A program made the translations under genes and the position numbers. 64,000 nucleotides of DNA from Croceicoccus sp. YJ47 (lineage in GTDB: Bacteria; Pseudomonadota; Alphaproteobacteria; Sphingomonadales; Sphingomonadaceae), in contig NZ_CP067087.1 in NCBI RefSeq assembly GCF_016745095.1, forward strand, positions 434,001 through 498,000. Reading direction: 5' to 3'. Each line of letters begins with the position of its first letter. The stretch's first letter is position 1. This document shows positions 27,288 through 37,376 of the stretch, piece by piece. Under the pieces are notes generated by a model that was not told the origin of the DNA, did not search any database, and was given only the letters and a program-made list of their open reading frames with translations.

Positions 27288-28067
27288 ACGTCCGGCGAGG
27301 GCAATCGCGGCGGCAGGTGCGCGTTCCTTCGCCCCGTCGATGACGAAAACATAAACGTCGTCCATAGCCCCCATGCGCGCCGTGGTGATCCGGTTGACGC
27401 CATTGGGGGCGACCCCCTGGTCCCAATCCGCCGCGATACGCGCCTTGTCGTCCAGCGCCGCGTCGTCGTATCCGGAGGCAAGGTCCGACCGCGCCCCCTT
27501 CATCCGCATATAGCCAAGCCCACCCGACAGATCGGCCATGGCCAGCCCACCCGGTCCGTCGACATAGGCGATGGCAATATCATGCCCCCGCGCCAGATCG
27601 ACAAATTCGGCGCAGCGGAAGCTGTCATGCTGCACCTCCATCACGTGCCGCAGCGGCAAGCCGTGCCGTTCGCGGGGCAGAAGCGCGAAAAACGCGGCCA
27701 GATCCTCGGCATCGAAAGCGCGGTAATCGGGAAATTGCCACAGGATCGGGCCCAGCGCATCGCCCAGCTCAGTCAACCCCTGCGCAAAGAACCGCTCGAC
27801 CGCTTCGCCCGCATCGGCGAGCTTGCGGCGATTGCAGATGTAGCGTGACGCCTTGAGCGCGAAAACGAAACCGTCGGGCACATCCGCGCGCCAGGCGGCG
27901 AAGGTTTCGGGTTTTTGCAGGCGATAATAGGTGCCGTTCACCTCGATCGCGGAGACCTGCCGCGACGCGAAATGCAGTTCTTTGCGGCGAGGCAGATCGT
28001 CGGGATAGAACACGCCCGCGCGCCATCCGTCAAAACGCCAGCCGCCGATGCCTGTTCGAACGCTCAT
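27282..28067 (-). CDS. DUF72-family TIM-barrel protein
   Basis: A 261-residue DUF72 (YecE-like) protein. It has RTGIGGWRFDGWRAGVFYPDDLP at the start, VNGTYYRLQKPETFAAW, FALKASRYICNRRKL, LGPILWQFP and MEVQHDSFR. The fold is a TIM barrel related to xylose isomerase-like enzymes, and the activity is unknown. Its short upstream gap (20 bp to the DoxX gene) implies a promoter overlapping the divergent gene. Confidence 0.88.
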   Translation of the reverse strand: MSVRTGIGGWRFDGWRAGVFYPDDLPRRKELHFASRQVSAIEVNGTYYRLQKPETFAAWRADVPDGFVFALKASRYICNRRKLADAGEAVERFFAQGLTELGDALGPILWQFPDYRAFDAEDLAAFFALLPRERHGLPLRHVMEVQHDSFRCAEFVDLARGHDIAIAYVDGPGGLAMADLSGGLGYMRMKGARSDLASGYDDAALDDKARIAADWDQGVAPNGVNRITTARMGAMDDVYVFVIDGAKERAPAAAIALAGRL

Positions 28068-28087
28068 GGCTGCGCTATGCCCCGGCG

Positions 28088-28522
28088 ATGGACCGGACGC
28101 GCCCCATTCGCCAAGGGAGAGGCAGGACCGCGGCGCGATGGCTGCTCGCGCTTGCGTATTTCGTGGCGGGGGTGCTTCACCTCGCGGCGCCGGCGCCGTT
28201 TCTCGGCATCATGCCGGCTGTGGTGCCCTGGCCCGAGGCGGTCGTGGCGTTGACGGGAATCGCCGAAATTCTCGGTGCGATCGGCATGGTGCAACCCGTG
28301 TCCGTCCGCCTGCGGAAGGCGGCGGCGGTCGGGCTTGCGCTTTATGCGGTGTGCGTGTTTCCGGCCAATATCAACCATTTCGCCATGGACATGGGCCGGG
28401 CGGATCACGGGCTTGGCCTCGGCTATCACCTGCCGCGCATGGTGGCACAGCCGGTGCTGGTCTGGCTGGCCTTGTGGGCCGGCGGCGTCGTGGACTGGCC
28501 ATGGCGCCGCCGGACCGGCTAG
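28088..28522 (+). CDS. DoxX-family membrane protein
   Basis: A 144-residue inner-membrane protein with four hydrophobic segments (WLLALAYFVAGVLHLAAP; VALTGIAEILGAIGM; AAVGLALYAVCVFPANINHF; VLVWLALWAGGVV), as in DoxX proteins. In other bacteria these associate with thiol or quinol oxidoreduction and stress resistance. It is divergent from the DUF72 gene and convergent with the SWIB gene. Confidence 0.8.
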   Translation: MDRTRPIRQGRGRTAARWLLALAYFVAGVLHLAAPAPFLGIMPAVVPWPEAVVALTGIAEILGAIGMVQPVSVRLRKAAAVGLALYAVCVFPANINHFAMDMGRADHGLGLGYHLPRMVAQPVLVWLALWAGGVVDWPWRRRTG

Positions 28523-28532
28523 GTGCGGGCGA

Positions 28533-28784
28533 TCAGCCCAGATGCTTCGAGACCTGCGCGCTCATCTTGAACATCGAGATCTTCTCGGTCCCGATGACCT
28601 TGCCGAGCTTTTCATCAGGTTCGATCATGCGCTTGTCATCGGCGGCCTGAAGATCGTGCTTCTTGATATATTCCCACACCTTCGCGGTGACTTCGCCGCG
28701 CGGCAGTGGCCCCTTGCCGACGATCACTTCGAGATCCTCCGAAACGGCGACGGGCTTGTTGATAGCGTTATTCTTGGCAGCCAT
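28533..28784 (-). CDS. SWIB/MDM2-domain small protein
   Basis: An 83-residue protein that is essentially a single SWIB domain: LEVIVGKGPLPRGEVTAKVWEYIKKHDLQ, then DEKLGKVIGTEKISMFKMSAQVSKHL. In eukaryotes SWIB domains occur in chromatin remodelling complexes; in bacteria stand-alone forms are known in chlamydiae and some proteobacteria, with an unproven DNA-topology role. It sits among small stress-type genes. Confidence 0.88.
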   Translation of the reverse strand: MAAKNNAINKPVAVSEDLEVIVGKGPLPRGEVTAKVWEYIKKHDLQAADDKRMIEPDEKLGKVIGTEKISMFKMSAQVSKHLG

Positions 28785-28835
28785 GTGCTGATCCTCTCGT
28801 TCGGGCGTCCTGATCGGAACCGCCCCTTGTGAATG

Positions 28836-29414
28836 TCAATCGTGGTCGTCGCCGCCTTCGCGGGCATAGGTTCCCGTCAGGACGGCCGCGGCGAGCACAT
28901 GCCCTTCCATCTGGCGAACCAGATCTGAACGGCCCGCGCCCGGCGGCAACGCCAGCGGCATGTCAACCGCGTAAAGCTGGAACACGTAATCATGGCTCCC
29001 GTGGCCCGTGGGCGGGTCGGGAAGCAGCCATTCGGCCTTCATATAGGAATTCTTGCCGACCTTGGGCGGCGTTTCGCCTTCGAGCAGCTTGCCCCGCTGC
29101 GGCGCGAGGCCCCATACGAGCCAGTGGCAGAACGGTTCGGCGCCCGGCGCATCCGGGTCCTCGACGATGAGCACGAGCTCCTGCGTGCTGGGCGGAGGGT
29201 CGCTCCATTCCAGCGGCGGTGCGACGGCGTCTTCCTCGTCGGCGGTGAACGACGGGTCCAGCGCGGCGCCATCCTGAAACGCGGGGGATTTCAGCGCGAA
29301 GCCCTTGGCTCCCAGCACATCCTCCCCGCCGAGACGGGCAATGGTCAGCTTGGCATGGCCGGCGCGCACATTTTTAAGCGCAGAGCCCAGCCAGGCGGGT
29401 ACTTTTTCAAGCAT
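28836..29414 (-). CDS. YbhB/YbcL (Raf kinase inhibitor-like, PEBP) family protein
   Basis: A 192-residue phosphatidylethanolamine-binding-like protein. Ligand-pocket segments: VAPPLEWSDPPPSTQELVLI, EDPDAPGAEPFCHWLVWG and GHGSHDYVFQLYAVDMPLAL. ATG 29414 is used, giving MLEKVPAWLGSAL, a typical start; the frame open to 29447 adds nothing recognisable. No signal peptide. An EcfG-type promoter faces it 65 bp upstream (29480-29505). Confidence 0.88.
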   Translation of the reverse strand: MLEKVPAWLGSALKNVRAGHAKLTIARLGGEDVLGAKGFALKSPAFQDGAALDPSFTADEEDAVAPPLEWSDPPPSTQELVLIVEDPDAPGAEPFCHWLVWGLAPQRGKLLEGETPPKVGKNSYMKAEWLLPDPPTGHGSHDYVFQLYAVDMPLALPPGAGRSDLVRQMEGHVLAAAVLTGTYAREGGDDHD

Positions 29415-29479
29415 CGGGTTCGATTCTCCAACAGACAATGCCGCCACGTACGGGGACGCCCGCGACTTTCGAACCCATC

Positions 29480-29505
29480 AACGGTTTGCAGCCCCGGTCC
29501 GTTCC
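29480..29505 (-). promoter_or_regulatory. Candidate EcfG promoter for the YbhB-family gene
   Basis: On the minus strand GGAAC (29505-29501), 17 bases, CGTT (29483-29480). Exact consensus, 65 bp before ATG 29414, in the gap after the cold shock gene. Confidence 0.6.
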
Positions 29506-29537
29506 GGTCATTTCGAGCGCCCCTCATGGAAGGACGC

Positions 29538-29575
29538 GAAAAGCATGCCCCCGCCGTCATCCGGCGGGGGCGTGC
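29538..29575 (-). terminator. Rho-independent terminator of the cold shock gene
   Basis: GC-rich inverted repeat (29543-29575) with arms GCCCCCGCCG and CGGCGGGGGC around a short loop, followed on the minus strand by TTTTC. It begins 8 bases after the cold shock gene's stop codon. Confidence 0.8.
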
Positions 29576-29583
29576 CAGGGGGA

Positions 29584-29790
29584 TCACGCCTCGGTGAGGT
29601 TGATCGCAGCCTTCTTGCCGTTACGGCCGGTTTCGACTTCGTAGTTCAGGCGCTGATCACGCTCCAGCGTGTGCATGCCGGCGGCCTGCACCGCGGAAAT
29701 GTGGACGAAGCTGTCTTCGCCGCCATCTTCGGGCTGAATGAAGCCATAACCTTTTTCGGTGTTGAAGAATTTGACTGTACCGATGGGCAT
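29584..29790 (-). CDS. Cold shock protein (CspA family)
   Basis: A 68-residue single OB-fold RNA chaperone. RNP1 is KGYGFIQPED and RNP2 SFVHISAV, after the MPIGTVKFFN start. CspA proteins melt mRNA structure in cold or stationary phase. ATG 29790 is the canonical start. The gap upstream (29791-30001) contains no gene and may hold a long leader, as is usual for csp genes. Confidence 0.95.
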   Translation of the reverse strand: MPIGTVKFFNTEKGYGFIQPEDGGEDSFVHISAVQAAGMHTLERDQRLNYEVETGRNGKKAAINLTEA

Positions 29791-30001
29791 AGATGTTTCC
29801 TTTCCAGAAACGATAGGTTTCCGCCCCGCAAAATCGCGGGCCGGGTCGTGCGTCATGTCGTCAAGAGAAAGGAAGTTGTCGTCAGAGGCGAGTTTTTGGC
29901 CCGACCGGCACCGATATATCCGTCGCAATTGTGACGTCAGCGATTGCATGGGTAGCACGCCCGCGCCCGTTCCGGCAAACGCATTCGGCGAACAGGGCGC
30001 A

Positions 30002-30208
30002 TCATTCGTCGCGATTGCGCCTGCCGTCCGGCTCCTCCGCGACGCCCTTGAACGGTTCGCCGTCCGATTTCTGTTCCATAAACTGGCCCGCGGTGGCGCT
30101 GCCCTCTTCGCGGTCGCGCTTGGTCCAGCGTTTGGTCTGCGGGTTGCGGACCTGCGTGCGGTCGTCGATGGAACCGGTGCGGTGACCCTTTCCCGTGTTC
30201 GTCGCCAT
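30002..30208 (-). CDS. Small conserved hydrophilic protein, function unknown
   Basis: A 68-residue basic and polar protein, MATNTGKGHRTGSIDDRTQV, with TKRWTKRDREEGSATAGQFM and SDGEPFKGVAEEPDG. Proteins of this pattern occur in sphingomonads and their relatives, but no function is known. Predicted to be mostly disordered. It lies between the cold shock and fasciclin genes on the same strand, with a terminator-like hairpin just upstream at 30241-30268. Confidence 0.65.
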   Translation of the reverse strand: MATNTGKGHRTGSIDDRTQVRNPQTKRWTKRDREEGSATAGQFMEQKSDGEPFKGVAEEPDGRRNRDE

Positions 30209-30240
30209 GGCTGTATCCCGTCCTTTTCACATAACAAGAA

Positions 30241-30268
30241 GGGCGGGCCCGTGGATACAGGCCCGCCC
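30241..30268 (-). terminator. Terminator-like hairpin after the fasciclin gene
   Basis: Perfect 9-bp arms GGGCGGGCC and GGCCCGCCC with a 10-base loop. On the minus strand TTCTTGTTA follows. It starts about 30 bases after the fasciclin stop codon. Confidence 0.65.
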
Positions 30269-30298
30269 CTTGGCAAATCATCGTTCCGTAATGCGCGA

Positions 30299-30877
30299 TC
30301 AGCTCGGCATCAGGACCGCGTCGATGGCGTGGATCGTGCCGTTGGAGGCATCCATATCGGCCTGCGTGACGGTTGCGGTATTGCCCGCGGCGTCGGTCAG
30401 GATGACATTGCCGCCCTCGGTCGTGGCGGTGAGGGTGGCACCGTTGACGGTGGTCAGCTCGGCCGAACCGCCGCCCTGCTCGATCTGCTGCATCAACGCT
30501 TCGGCGGTGACGTCGCCCGACACCACGTGATAGTTCAGGATGCCGCTCAGCTCTTCCTGGCCTTCAGGCGCGGTGAGTTCGGCCAGCGTGCCCTCGGGAA
30601 GCGCGTCGAATGCCGCGTTCGTGGGAGCAAACACCGTGAAGGGGCCGGGGCCCGAAAGCGTATCGCCGAGGTTCGCGGCGGTCACTGCGCTCACCAGGGT
30701 CGAGAAATCGGAATTGCCCTGCGCCATCTGGACGATATTCTCGCCTTCCATGGTCATCGTGTCTTCGGCGGCCATGGTATCCATGGTGGCATCGGCTTCG
30801 GGCGCTTCGGCCGTGTCGCCGCATGCGGACAGAGCCAGCGCAGCGGAAGCCATCAGTGCGGTTGCGATATGTTTCAT
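30299..30877 (-). CDS. Fasciclin-domain lipoprotein
   Basis: A 192-residue exported protein. A lipoprotein signal ends LALSACG, followed by a Thr/Met/Ala/Glu-rich spacer and one FAS1 domain with FSTLVSAVTAANLG, GPFTVFAPTNAAFDALPEG, ILNYHVVSGDV and the closing NGTIHAIDAVLMPS. FAS1 domains mediate adhesion or matrix contact. ATG 30877 has AAAGGA upstream. An EcfG-type promoter faces it at 30942-30967, so envelope stress expression is inferred. Confidence 0.9.
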   Translation of the reverse strand: MKHIATALMASAALALSACGDTAEAPEADATMDTMAAEDTMTMEGENIVQMAQGNSDFSTLVSAVTAANLGDTLSGPGPFTVFAPTNAAFDALPEGTLAELTAPEGQEELSGILNYHVVSGDVTAEALMQQIEQGGGSAELTTVNGATLTATTEGGNVILTDAAGNTATVTQADMDASNGTIHAIDAVLMPS

Positions 30878-30941
30878 GGTGAATCCTTTCGTGAACTCAT
30901 TGTAGAATTTACGGCCATGTCGGGCCGGGAATTGCTTCAAC

Positions 30942-30967
30942 AACGAAAGGATGTCGGCATTCGTTCC
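30942..30967 (-). promoter_or_regulatory. Candidate EcfG promoter for the fasciclin gene
   Basis: On the minus strand GGAAC (30967-30963), 17 bases, CGTT (30945-30942). Exact consensus, 65 bp before ATG 30877, the same distance as for the YbhB-family gene. Confidence 0.6.
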
Positions 30968-31032
30968 AAGAAAGTGGCGAAACTGGGGCAAAACACTTTC
31001 CGCGCGCTGAACCGCGAGGGTTTGCGCCCGCA

Positions 31033-31515
31033 TCAGGCCGGCCCGGTGAACTCCTTTGCCCCGGTCCAGCCGCAGCCAAGCCGCGTTTCATCGCCCAATT
31101 GCAAGGTCACCGCAAAAGGATAGCGCCGCCCCGACATGCCGTCATTGCACGCCCCGGGCGTCGCGGCGAGCGTCAGGCTCTGCCCGTTCAACGTGCCGCT
31201 GAACGATACGCCGTTGCGCCCCGCAAACCGGTCCACCGCGATCGCCGTATCGGACACGCCATCGTCCGCCGGCACGGTATAGGTGAGGACGCCGCCCGCC
31301 ACCTCCCCGCTCCAGAACGGTTCGGTTCCGGTGAAATGGAGCGTTTCGTTTTCCGCAATGCCGGAAAAGGGGCGATTGTCATTTATGTCCCCCGGCGCGC
31401 CATCGGGGGTGTCGCCGCCCGACTGGCACCCGGCAAGGGCGAGAGCGGCGAGCAGAGGGATGGCGATCCCGGTCCGCAGGGGGCGACATACGCATGGCGT
31501 GCACGAATTCGGCAT
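31033..31515 (-). CDS. COG3650-like lipoprotein
   Basis: A 160-residue exported protein. A lipoprotein signal (IAIPLLAALALAGCQ) is followed by a domain with NETLHFTGTEPFWSGEVAGG, DGMSGRRYPFAVTLQLGD and LGCGWTGAKE. These segments match the COG3650 group of predicted membrane or periplasmic proteins, where FTGTEPFW and MSDGMSxRRYP are typical. Function unknown. Start at ATG 31515. Confidence 0.75.
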   Translation of the reverse strand: MPNSCTPCVCRPLRTGIAIPLLAALALAGCQSGGDTPDGAPGDINDNRPFSGIAENETLHFTGTEPFWSGEVAGGVLTYTVPADDGVSDTAIAVDRFAGRNGVSFSGTLNGQSLTLAATPGACNDGMSGRRYPFAVTLQLGDETRLGCGWTGAKEFTGPA

Positions 31516-31577
31516 GGCGCGCTTATCGGCGACGCGGGCGCCCCGCGCAACCGTGCCGTGATCGGCGCGGCGCGGGT

Positions 31578-31922
31578 TCAGAACGTCTTTTCGGGGCGGC
31601 GATCGCGGCTGTGGCGCTCGCTCTTGCCGAAATGGCTCTGCAACCGTTGCGCCAGCGTGCTGGCGGCCTTGCGCGCGGCATCGTCGACCGTGGCGGCATG
31701 GGCGGTGACGCCGATAGGCTTGCCGCCCGCGGGGCGCGCCTCGATCGTGCAGGCCTTGTCGTCCGCGCCGCCCTTGGGGCCGTTTTCGTCGCGCACATGG
31801 ATTTCCAGCCGGGTGAGGCGATCCTCGAACCGGGCGATCTTTTCACGGACCTGCGCCTCGATCCGTTCGGCGACGTTTTCGGTGCCCATGACGCTGCTGT
31901 CGGAATTGAATTGCACATGCAT
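31578..31922 (-). CDS. hpf: Ribosome hibernation-promoting factor (HPF/YfiA family, short form)
   Basis: A 114-residue protein of the HPF/RaiA family, which binds the 30S A and P sites in stationary phase. It has QVREKIARFEDRLTRLEIHVRD near residue 24 and TVDDAARKAASTLAQRLQSHFG near 80. It lacks the carboxyl domain of long HPF. Alphaproteobacteria usually also have a long HPF beside rpoN; this second, short copy in a stress-gene block is notable. Confidence 0.85.
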   Translation of the reverse strand: MHVQFNSDSSVMGTENVAERIEAQVREKIARFEDRLTRLEIHVRDENGPKGGADDKACTIEARPAGGKPIGVTAHAATVDDAARKAASTLAQRLQSHFGKSERHSRDRRPEKTF

Positions 31923-32100
31923 GACGCGGTTCCTCTCGATTGTTTATACCAACCAAGATGGTGCGTTTCGCGCCGTTTGAAAGGAAGCCCGGCGCCGATT
32001 GCACAGTTTGTCACAATTGGTTCACAGGGGCGGTTCGTGCGGGCGGTTCACACCGGCGGCTCACACGGGCCGTGCGCACATGCGACGCAGACGCGCGCGG

Positions 32101-32448
32101 TCAGGGCGTGTCGCCCCCCTCACCCCCGCCGGCAATGCGGCGATGTTCGTCTACACTGCGCCGCATTTCGCGGGCCTGCAGATGCAGCGCCTTGCCCGAC
32201 AGGCGGATCTCCCGGCTCTGCTGAAAAAAGCCGAGGACGAGCCACAGGAACGCCAGCGGACTGGACACCCCGCCGAGGAAATCGCCCAGCTCGTTAAGCC
32301 TGAGATCCGCCGGGTTCTGCCCCTGCCAGAACAGATAGGCGACCAGCCCCGCCACATAGAGTGCGGACAGCACCAGCCCGATCATGGGCAGGCGGCGGCG
32401 ATCCTTGCGGTCCGCGTCCTGCTCCACGATCGGGTCCGTGCCGCCCAT
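32101..32448 (-). CDS. Small membrane protein, function unknown
   Basis: A 115-residue protein with two hydrophobic segments, MIGLVLSALYVAGLVAYLFW (about residues 22-41) and SPLAFLWLVLGFFQQSREIR (about 62-81), separated by NPADLRLNELGDFLGGVS, then a charged helix (ALHLQAREMRRSVDEH). The pattern NELGDFLGGxxSPLAFLWLVLGFFQQ recurs in proteobacterial proteins of unknown role. It lies 7 bp after the thiC stop codon, so it may be read with thiC. Confidence 0.65.
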   Translation of the reverse strand: MGGTDPIVEQDADRKDRRRLPMIGLVLSALYVAGLVAYLFWQGQNPADLRLNELGDFLGGVSSPLAFLWLVLGFFQQSREIRLSGKALHLQAREMRRSVDEHRRIAGGGEGGDTP

Positions 32449-32455
32449 CGTGCGC

Positions 32456-34549
<2,094 letters not shown>

Positions 34550-34635
34550 CTACCCGCTTCGAGGCGCGAGGTAAAGCATTGCCGGGCTGTGCCATCGCGC
34601 TTGCGCCCCGGCCTGTCCCGTGTAAGCAGGCGGTA

Positions 34636-35839
34636 ATGGGCCGGACATTCGATATTCTCATCGCGGGCGGCGGGCTTTCGGGCGGGCTGATCGCGCTGAC
34701 CCTGCACCGGCTTCGTCCCGAATTGTCGGTGGGCGTGGTGGAACGCGGGGCTGCGGTCGGCGGCCATCACCTATGGTCTTTTTTCGAAAGCGATATTGCG
34801 CCTGAACATCGCGCAATTCTCGAACCCCTGATCGCGATGCGGTGGGACGATGGCTACGATGTCGTCTTTCCCGAATATCGCCGCATGTTGCGCACCCCTT
34901 ATCGCACGATCGCGTCCGAAAATCTCGACAGGGCGGTGCGCGATGCACTTGGTGGCGACGCGGTCATGACGCGGGCCGACATCGCGGCGCTGGACGCCGA
35001 TGGCGCGACATTGACGAGCCAGCAGCGGATCGCGGCCAGGGGCGTGATCGACGCACGCGGACTGGCACGGGGCGATCTTGCCCCTCTCACCGGTGGGTGG
35101 CAGAGATTCTGCCGGCCGCATGCTGACCCTGCGCGAACCGCACGGGGTCACGCGCCCGGTGGTGATGGATGCCGACGTCGCGCAGCACGATGGCTATCGC
35201 TTCGTCTATCTCCTCCCGTTTTCGGACAGCGAGATATTCGTCGAGGATACCTATTACAGCGATACGCCCGACCTCGACCGGGATACGCTGACCCGCCGGA
35301 TCGATGCCTATGCCGCGCGGCGCGGGTGGAGCATCGAGGCCGTCACGCGGGAGGAAACCGGCGTCCTGCCGGTGGTGGCCGGCGGCGATTTCGATGAACT
35401 TCTCGGGCGCCGCGCGGGCGATGTCGGCATGGCGGGCGTGCGCGCCGGATTGTTTCAGCCGCTCACGAGCTATTCGCTTCCCGATGCGGTGCGGTTCGCG
35501 CATCATATCGCCGCCCTCCCCTCCCTCGACAGCGCATCGCTGGCCGCGGCCAGCCGGGATTACGCGGCGCGGCACTGGCGCCTCGGGCGGTTCCATCGCA
35601 TGTTGACCGCGATGCTCTTCGACGCGGCGGAGCCGGAGGAGCGATACAGGGTTCTGCAAAGGTTCTATACTTTGGATGAAGGTTTGATAGAGCGGTTCTA
35701 TGCCGGTCGGGGCACGGGGCGCGATGCCCTGCGCATTCTTTCGGGAAAACCGCCCGTGCCGGTCCGACGCGCCATCGCCACGCTTTCGGGCATGCGCGGC
35801 CCCGCCCCCCTTTCGCTGCCCACGGAGACCATGCGATGA
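34636..35839 (+). pseudogene. crtY: Lycopene beta-cyclase CrtY, frame split by one extra base
   Basis: CrtY cyclises lycopene to beta-carotene. The first part (MGRTFDILIAGGGLSGGLIA) has the dinucleotide-binding GGGLSGG and VIDARGLARGDLAPL, and reads to WQRFC near 35112. The rest continues one frame over from GRMLTLREPHGV through VVMDADVAQHDGYRFVYLLP, FVEDTYYSD, GLFQPLTSYSLPDAV and RFYTLDEGLIERFYAG to LRILSGKPPVPV. Dropping one C at 35112-35113 joins them into a 400-residue cyclase of normal length. As written, the reading frame ends early. The start of crtI overlaps its stop (ATGA). Confidence 0.92.
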
Positions 35840-37356
35840 ACACCACCACCACAGCGGACGGCGATACGCCCATGCGCCGCGCGGCGGTGATCGGCGCAGG
35901 GTTCGGCGGGCTCGCGCTCGCCATCCGGCTGCAATCGGCGGGGATCGCGACCACGGTGATCGAGGCCCGGGACAAGCCGGGCGGCCGGGCCTATCACTGG
36001 GAACGCGACGGTTTTACCTTCGATGCCGGGCCGACGGTCATCACCGATCCCGATTGCCTGGCCGAATTGTGGCGCCTGTCCGATCACGACATGGCCGACG
36101 ATATCGAATTGCAGGAAGTGCAGCCGTTCTACCGCCTCCATTGGGAGGATGGCACCACCTTCGATTACACCAACGACATCCCGAAACTCGCCGCCGAGAT
36201 TTCCAAGCTCAACCCCGCCGACCTCGCCGGATACGAGGAATTCCTCCAATATTCGGCCGCGGTTTACGAGGAAGGCTATGTGAAGCTCGGCCACGTCCCC
36301 TTCCTCAGCTTTGCCAGCATGATGAAGGCCGCGCCCGCCATGATCAAGAATCAGGCCTGGCGCTCGGTCTATTCCATGGTGTCGAAATACATCAAGAACG
36401 AGAAACTGCGCGAGGCGCTCTCGTTCCACACGCTGCTCGTCGGCGGCAATCCGATGAGCACGAGCGCGATCTACGCTCTCATCCACAAGCTGGAGAAGGA
36501 CGGCGGCGTGTGGTGGGCCAAGGGCGGGACCAACCGGCTGATCGCCGCGATGGTGCGCCATTTCGAGCGGATCGGCGGCACGGTCCGGATCGGCGATGCG
36601 GTCGCATCCATCGACACGGTCGGCAACCGCGCCACCGGCGTCACGACGAAGAGCGGCTGGCACGAGAATTTCGACGCGGTGGCCACCAATGGCGATTTGA
36701 TGCACAGCTATCGCGACCTTCTGTCCGACAATCGCCGGGGCGCGAAAATGGCGAAGTCGCTGGCGAAGAAGAAATGGTCGCCGAGCCTGTTCGTCGTGCA
36801 TTTCGGGGTCGAGGGGACATGGCCGGGCATCCCGCATCACATGATCCTGTTCGGCCCGCGCTACGAAGGCTTGCTCGACGATATCTACAAGCATGGCGTG
36901 TTGCCGCGCGATTTTTCGATCTATCTTCACCACCCCAGCGTCACCGACCCGTCGATGGCGCCCGAAGGGATGAGCACGTTTTACGCGCTCGTGCCCGTGG
37001 CGCATCTGGGGCAATTGCCGGTGGACTGGGTCGCGGTCGGCAAGGAGCTGGAAAAGCGCGTGCTGGACGAGGTGGGCCGCCGGCTCATCCCCGACATCCA
37101 TTCGCGCATCGTGACGAAGTTCCATTATACCCCGACCGATTTTTCCAACGACCTGTCCGCCCATCTGGGCAGTGCGTTCAGCCTGCAGCCGATCCTCACG
37201 CAGAGTGCGTTTTTCCGCGCGCACAACCGCGACGATGAAATCGGCAATCTCTATATCGTGGGTGCGGGCACGCATCCGGGTGCCGGCATTCCGGGCGTCG
37301 TCGGCAGCGCCAAGGCGACGGCGCGGCTGATGCTGTCGGATCTCGCGCGGGGCTGA
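35836..37356 (+). CDS. crtI: Phytoene desaturase CrtI
   Basis: FAD enzyme that makes lycopene from phytoene by four desaturations. The 506-residue protein has the FAD motif VIGAGFGGLALAIRL near residue 18, GGRAYHWERDGFTFDAGPT, FHTLLVGGNPMSTSAIYALI, and the carotenoid-desaturase ending YIVGAGTHPGAGIPGVVGSAK. The ATG overlaps the crtY stop; crtB follows after 20 bp. Confidence 0.97.
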   Translation: MNTTTTADGDTPMRRAAVIGAGFGGLALAIRLQSAGIATTVIEARDKPGGRAYHWERDGFTFDAGPTVITDPDCLAELWRLSDHDMADDIELQEVQPFYRLHWEDGTTFDYTNDIPKLAAEISKLNPADLAGYEEFLQYSAAVYEEGYVKLGHVPFLSFASMMKAAPAMIKNQAWRSVYSMVSKYIKNEKLREALSFHTLLVGGNPMSTSAIYALIHKLEKDGGVWWAKGGTNRLIAAMVRHFERIGGTVRIGDAVASIDTVGNRATGVTTKSGWHENFDAVATNGDLMHSYRDLLSDNRRGAKMAKSLAKKKWSPSLFVVHFGVEGTWPGIPHHMILFGPRYEGLLDDIYKHGVLPRDFSIYLHHPSVTDPSMAPEGMSTFYALVPVAHLGQLPVDWVAVGKELEKRVLDEVGRRLIPDIHSRIVTKFHYTPTDFSNDLSAHLGSAFSLQPILTQSAFFRAHNRDDEIGNLYIVGAGTHPGAGIPGVVGSAKATARLMLSDLARG

Positions 37357-37376
37357 ACCGGGATGGCGGGGGACGC

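Noticed and set aside
32030-32095. GC-rich quasi-repeats (GGGCGGTTC-like) upstream of hpf
   Set aside because: Irregular and short; no consistent unit or dyad.
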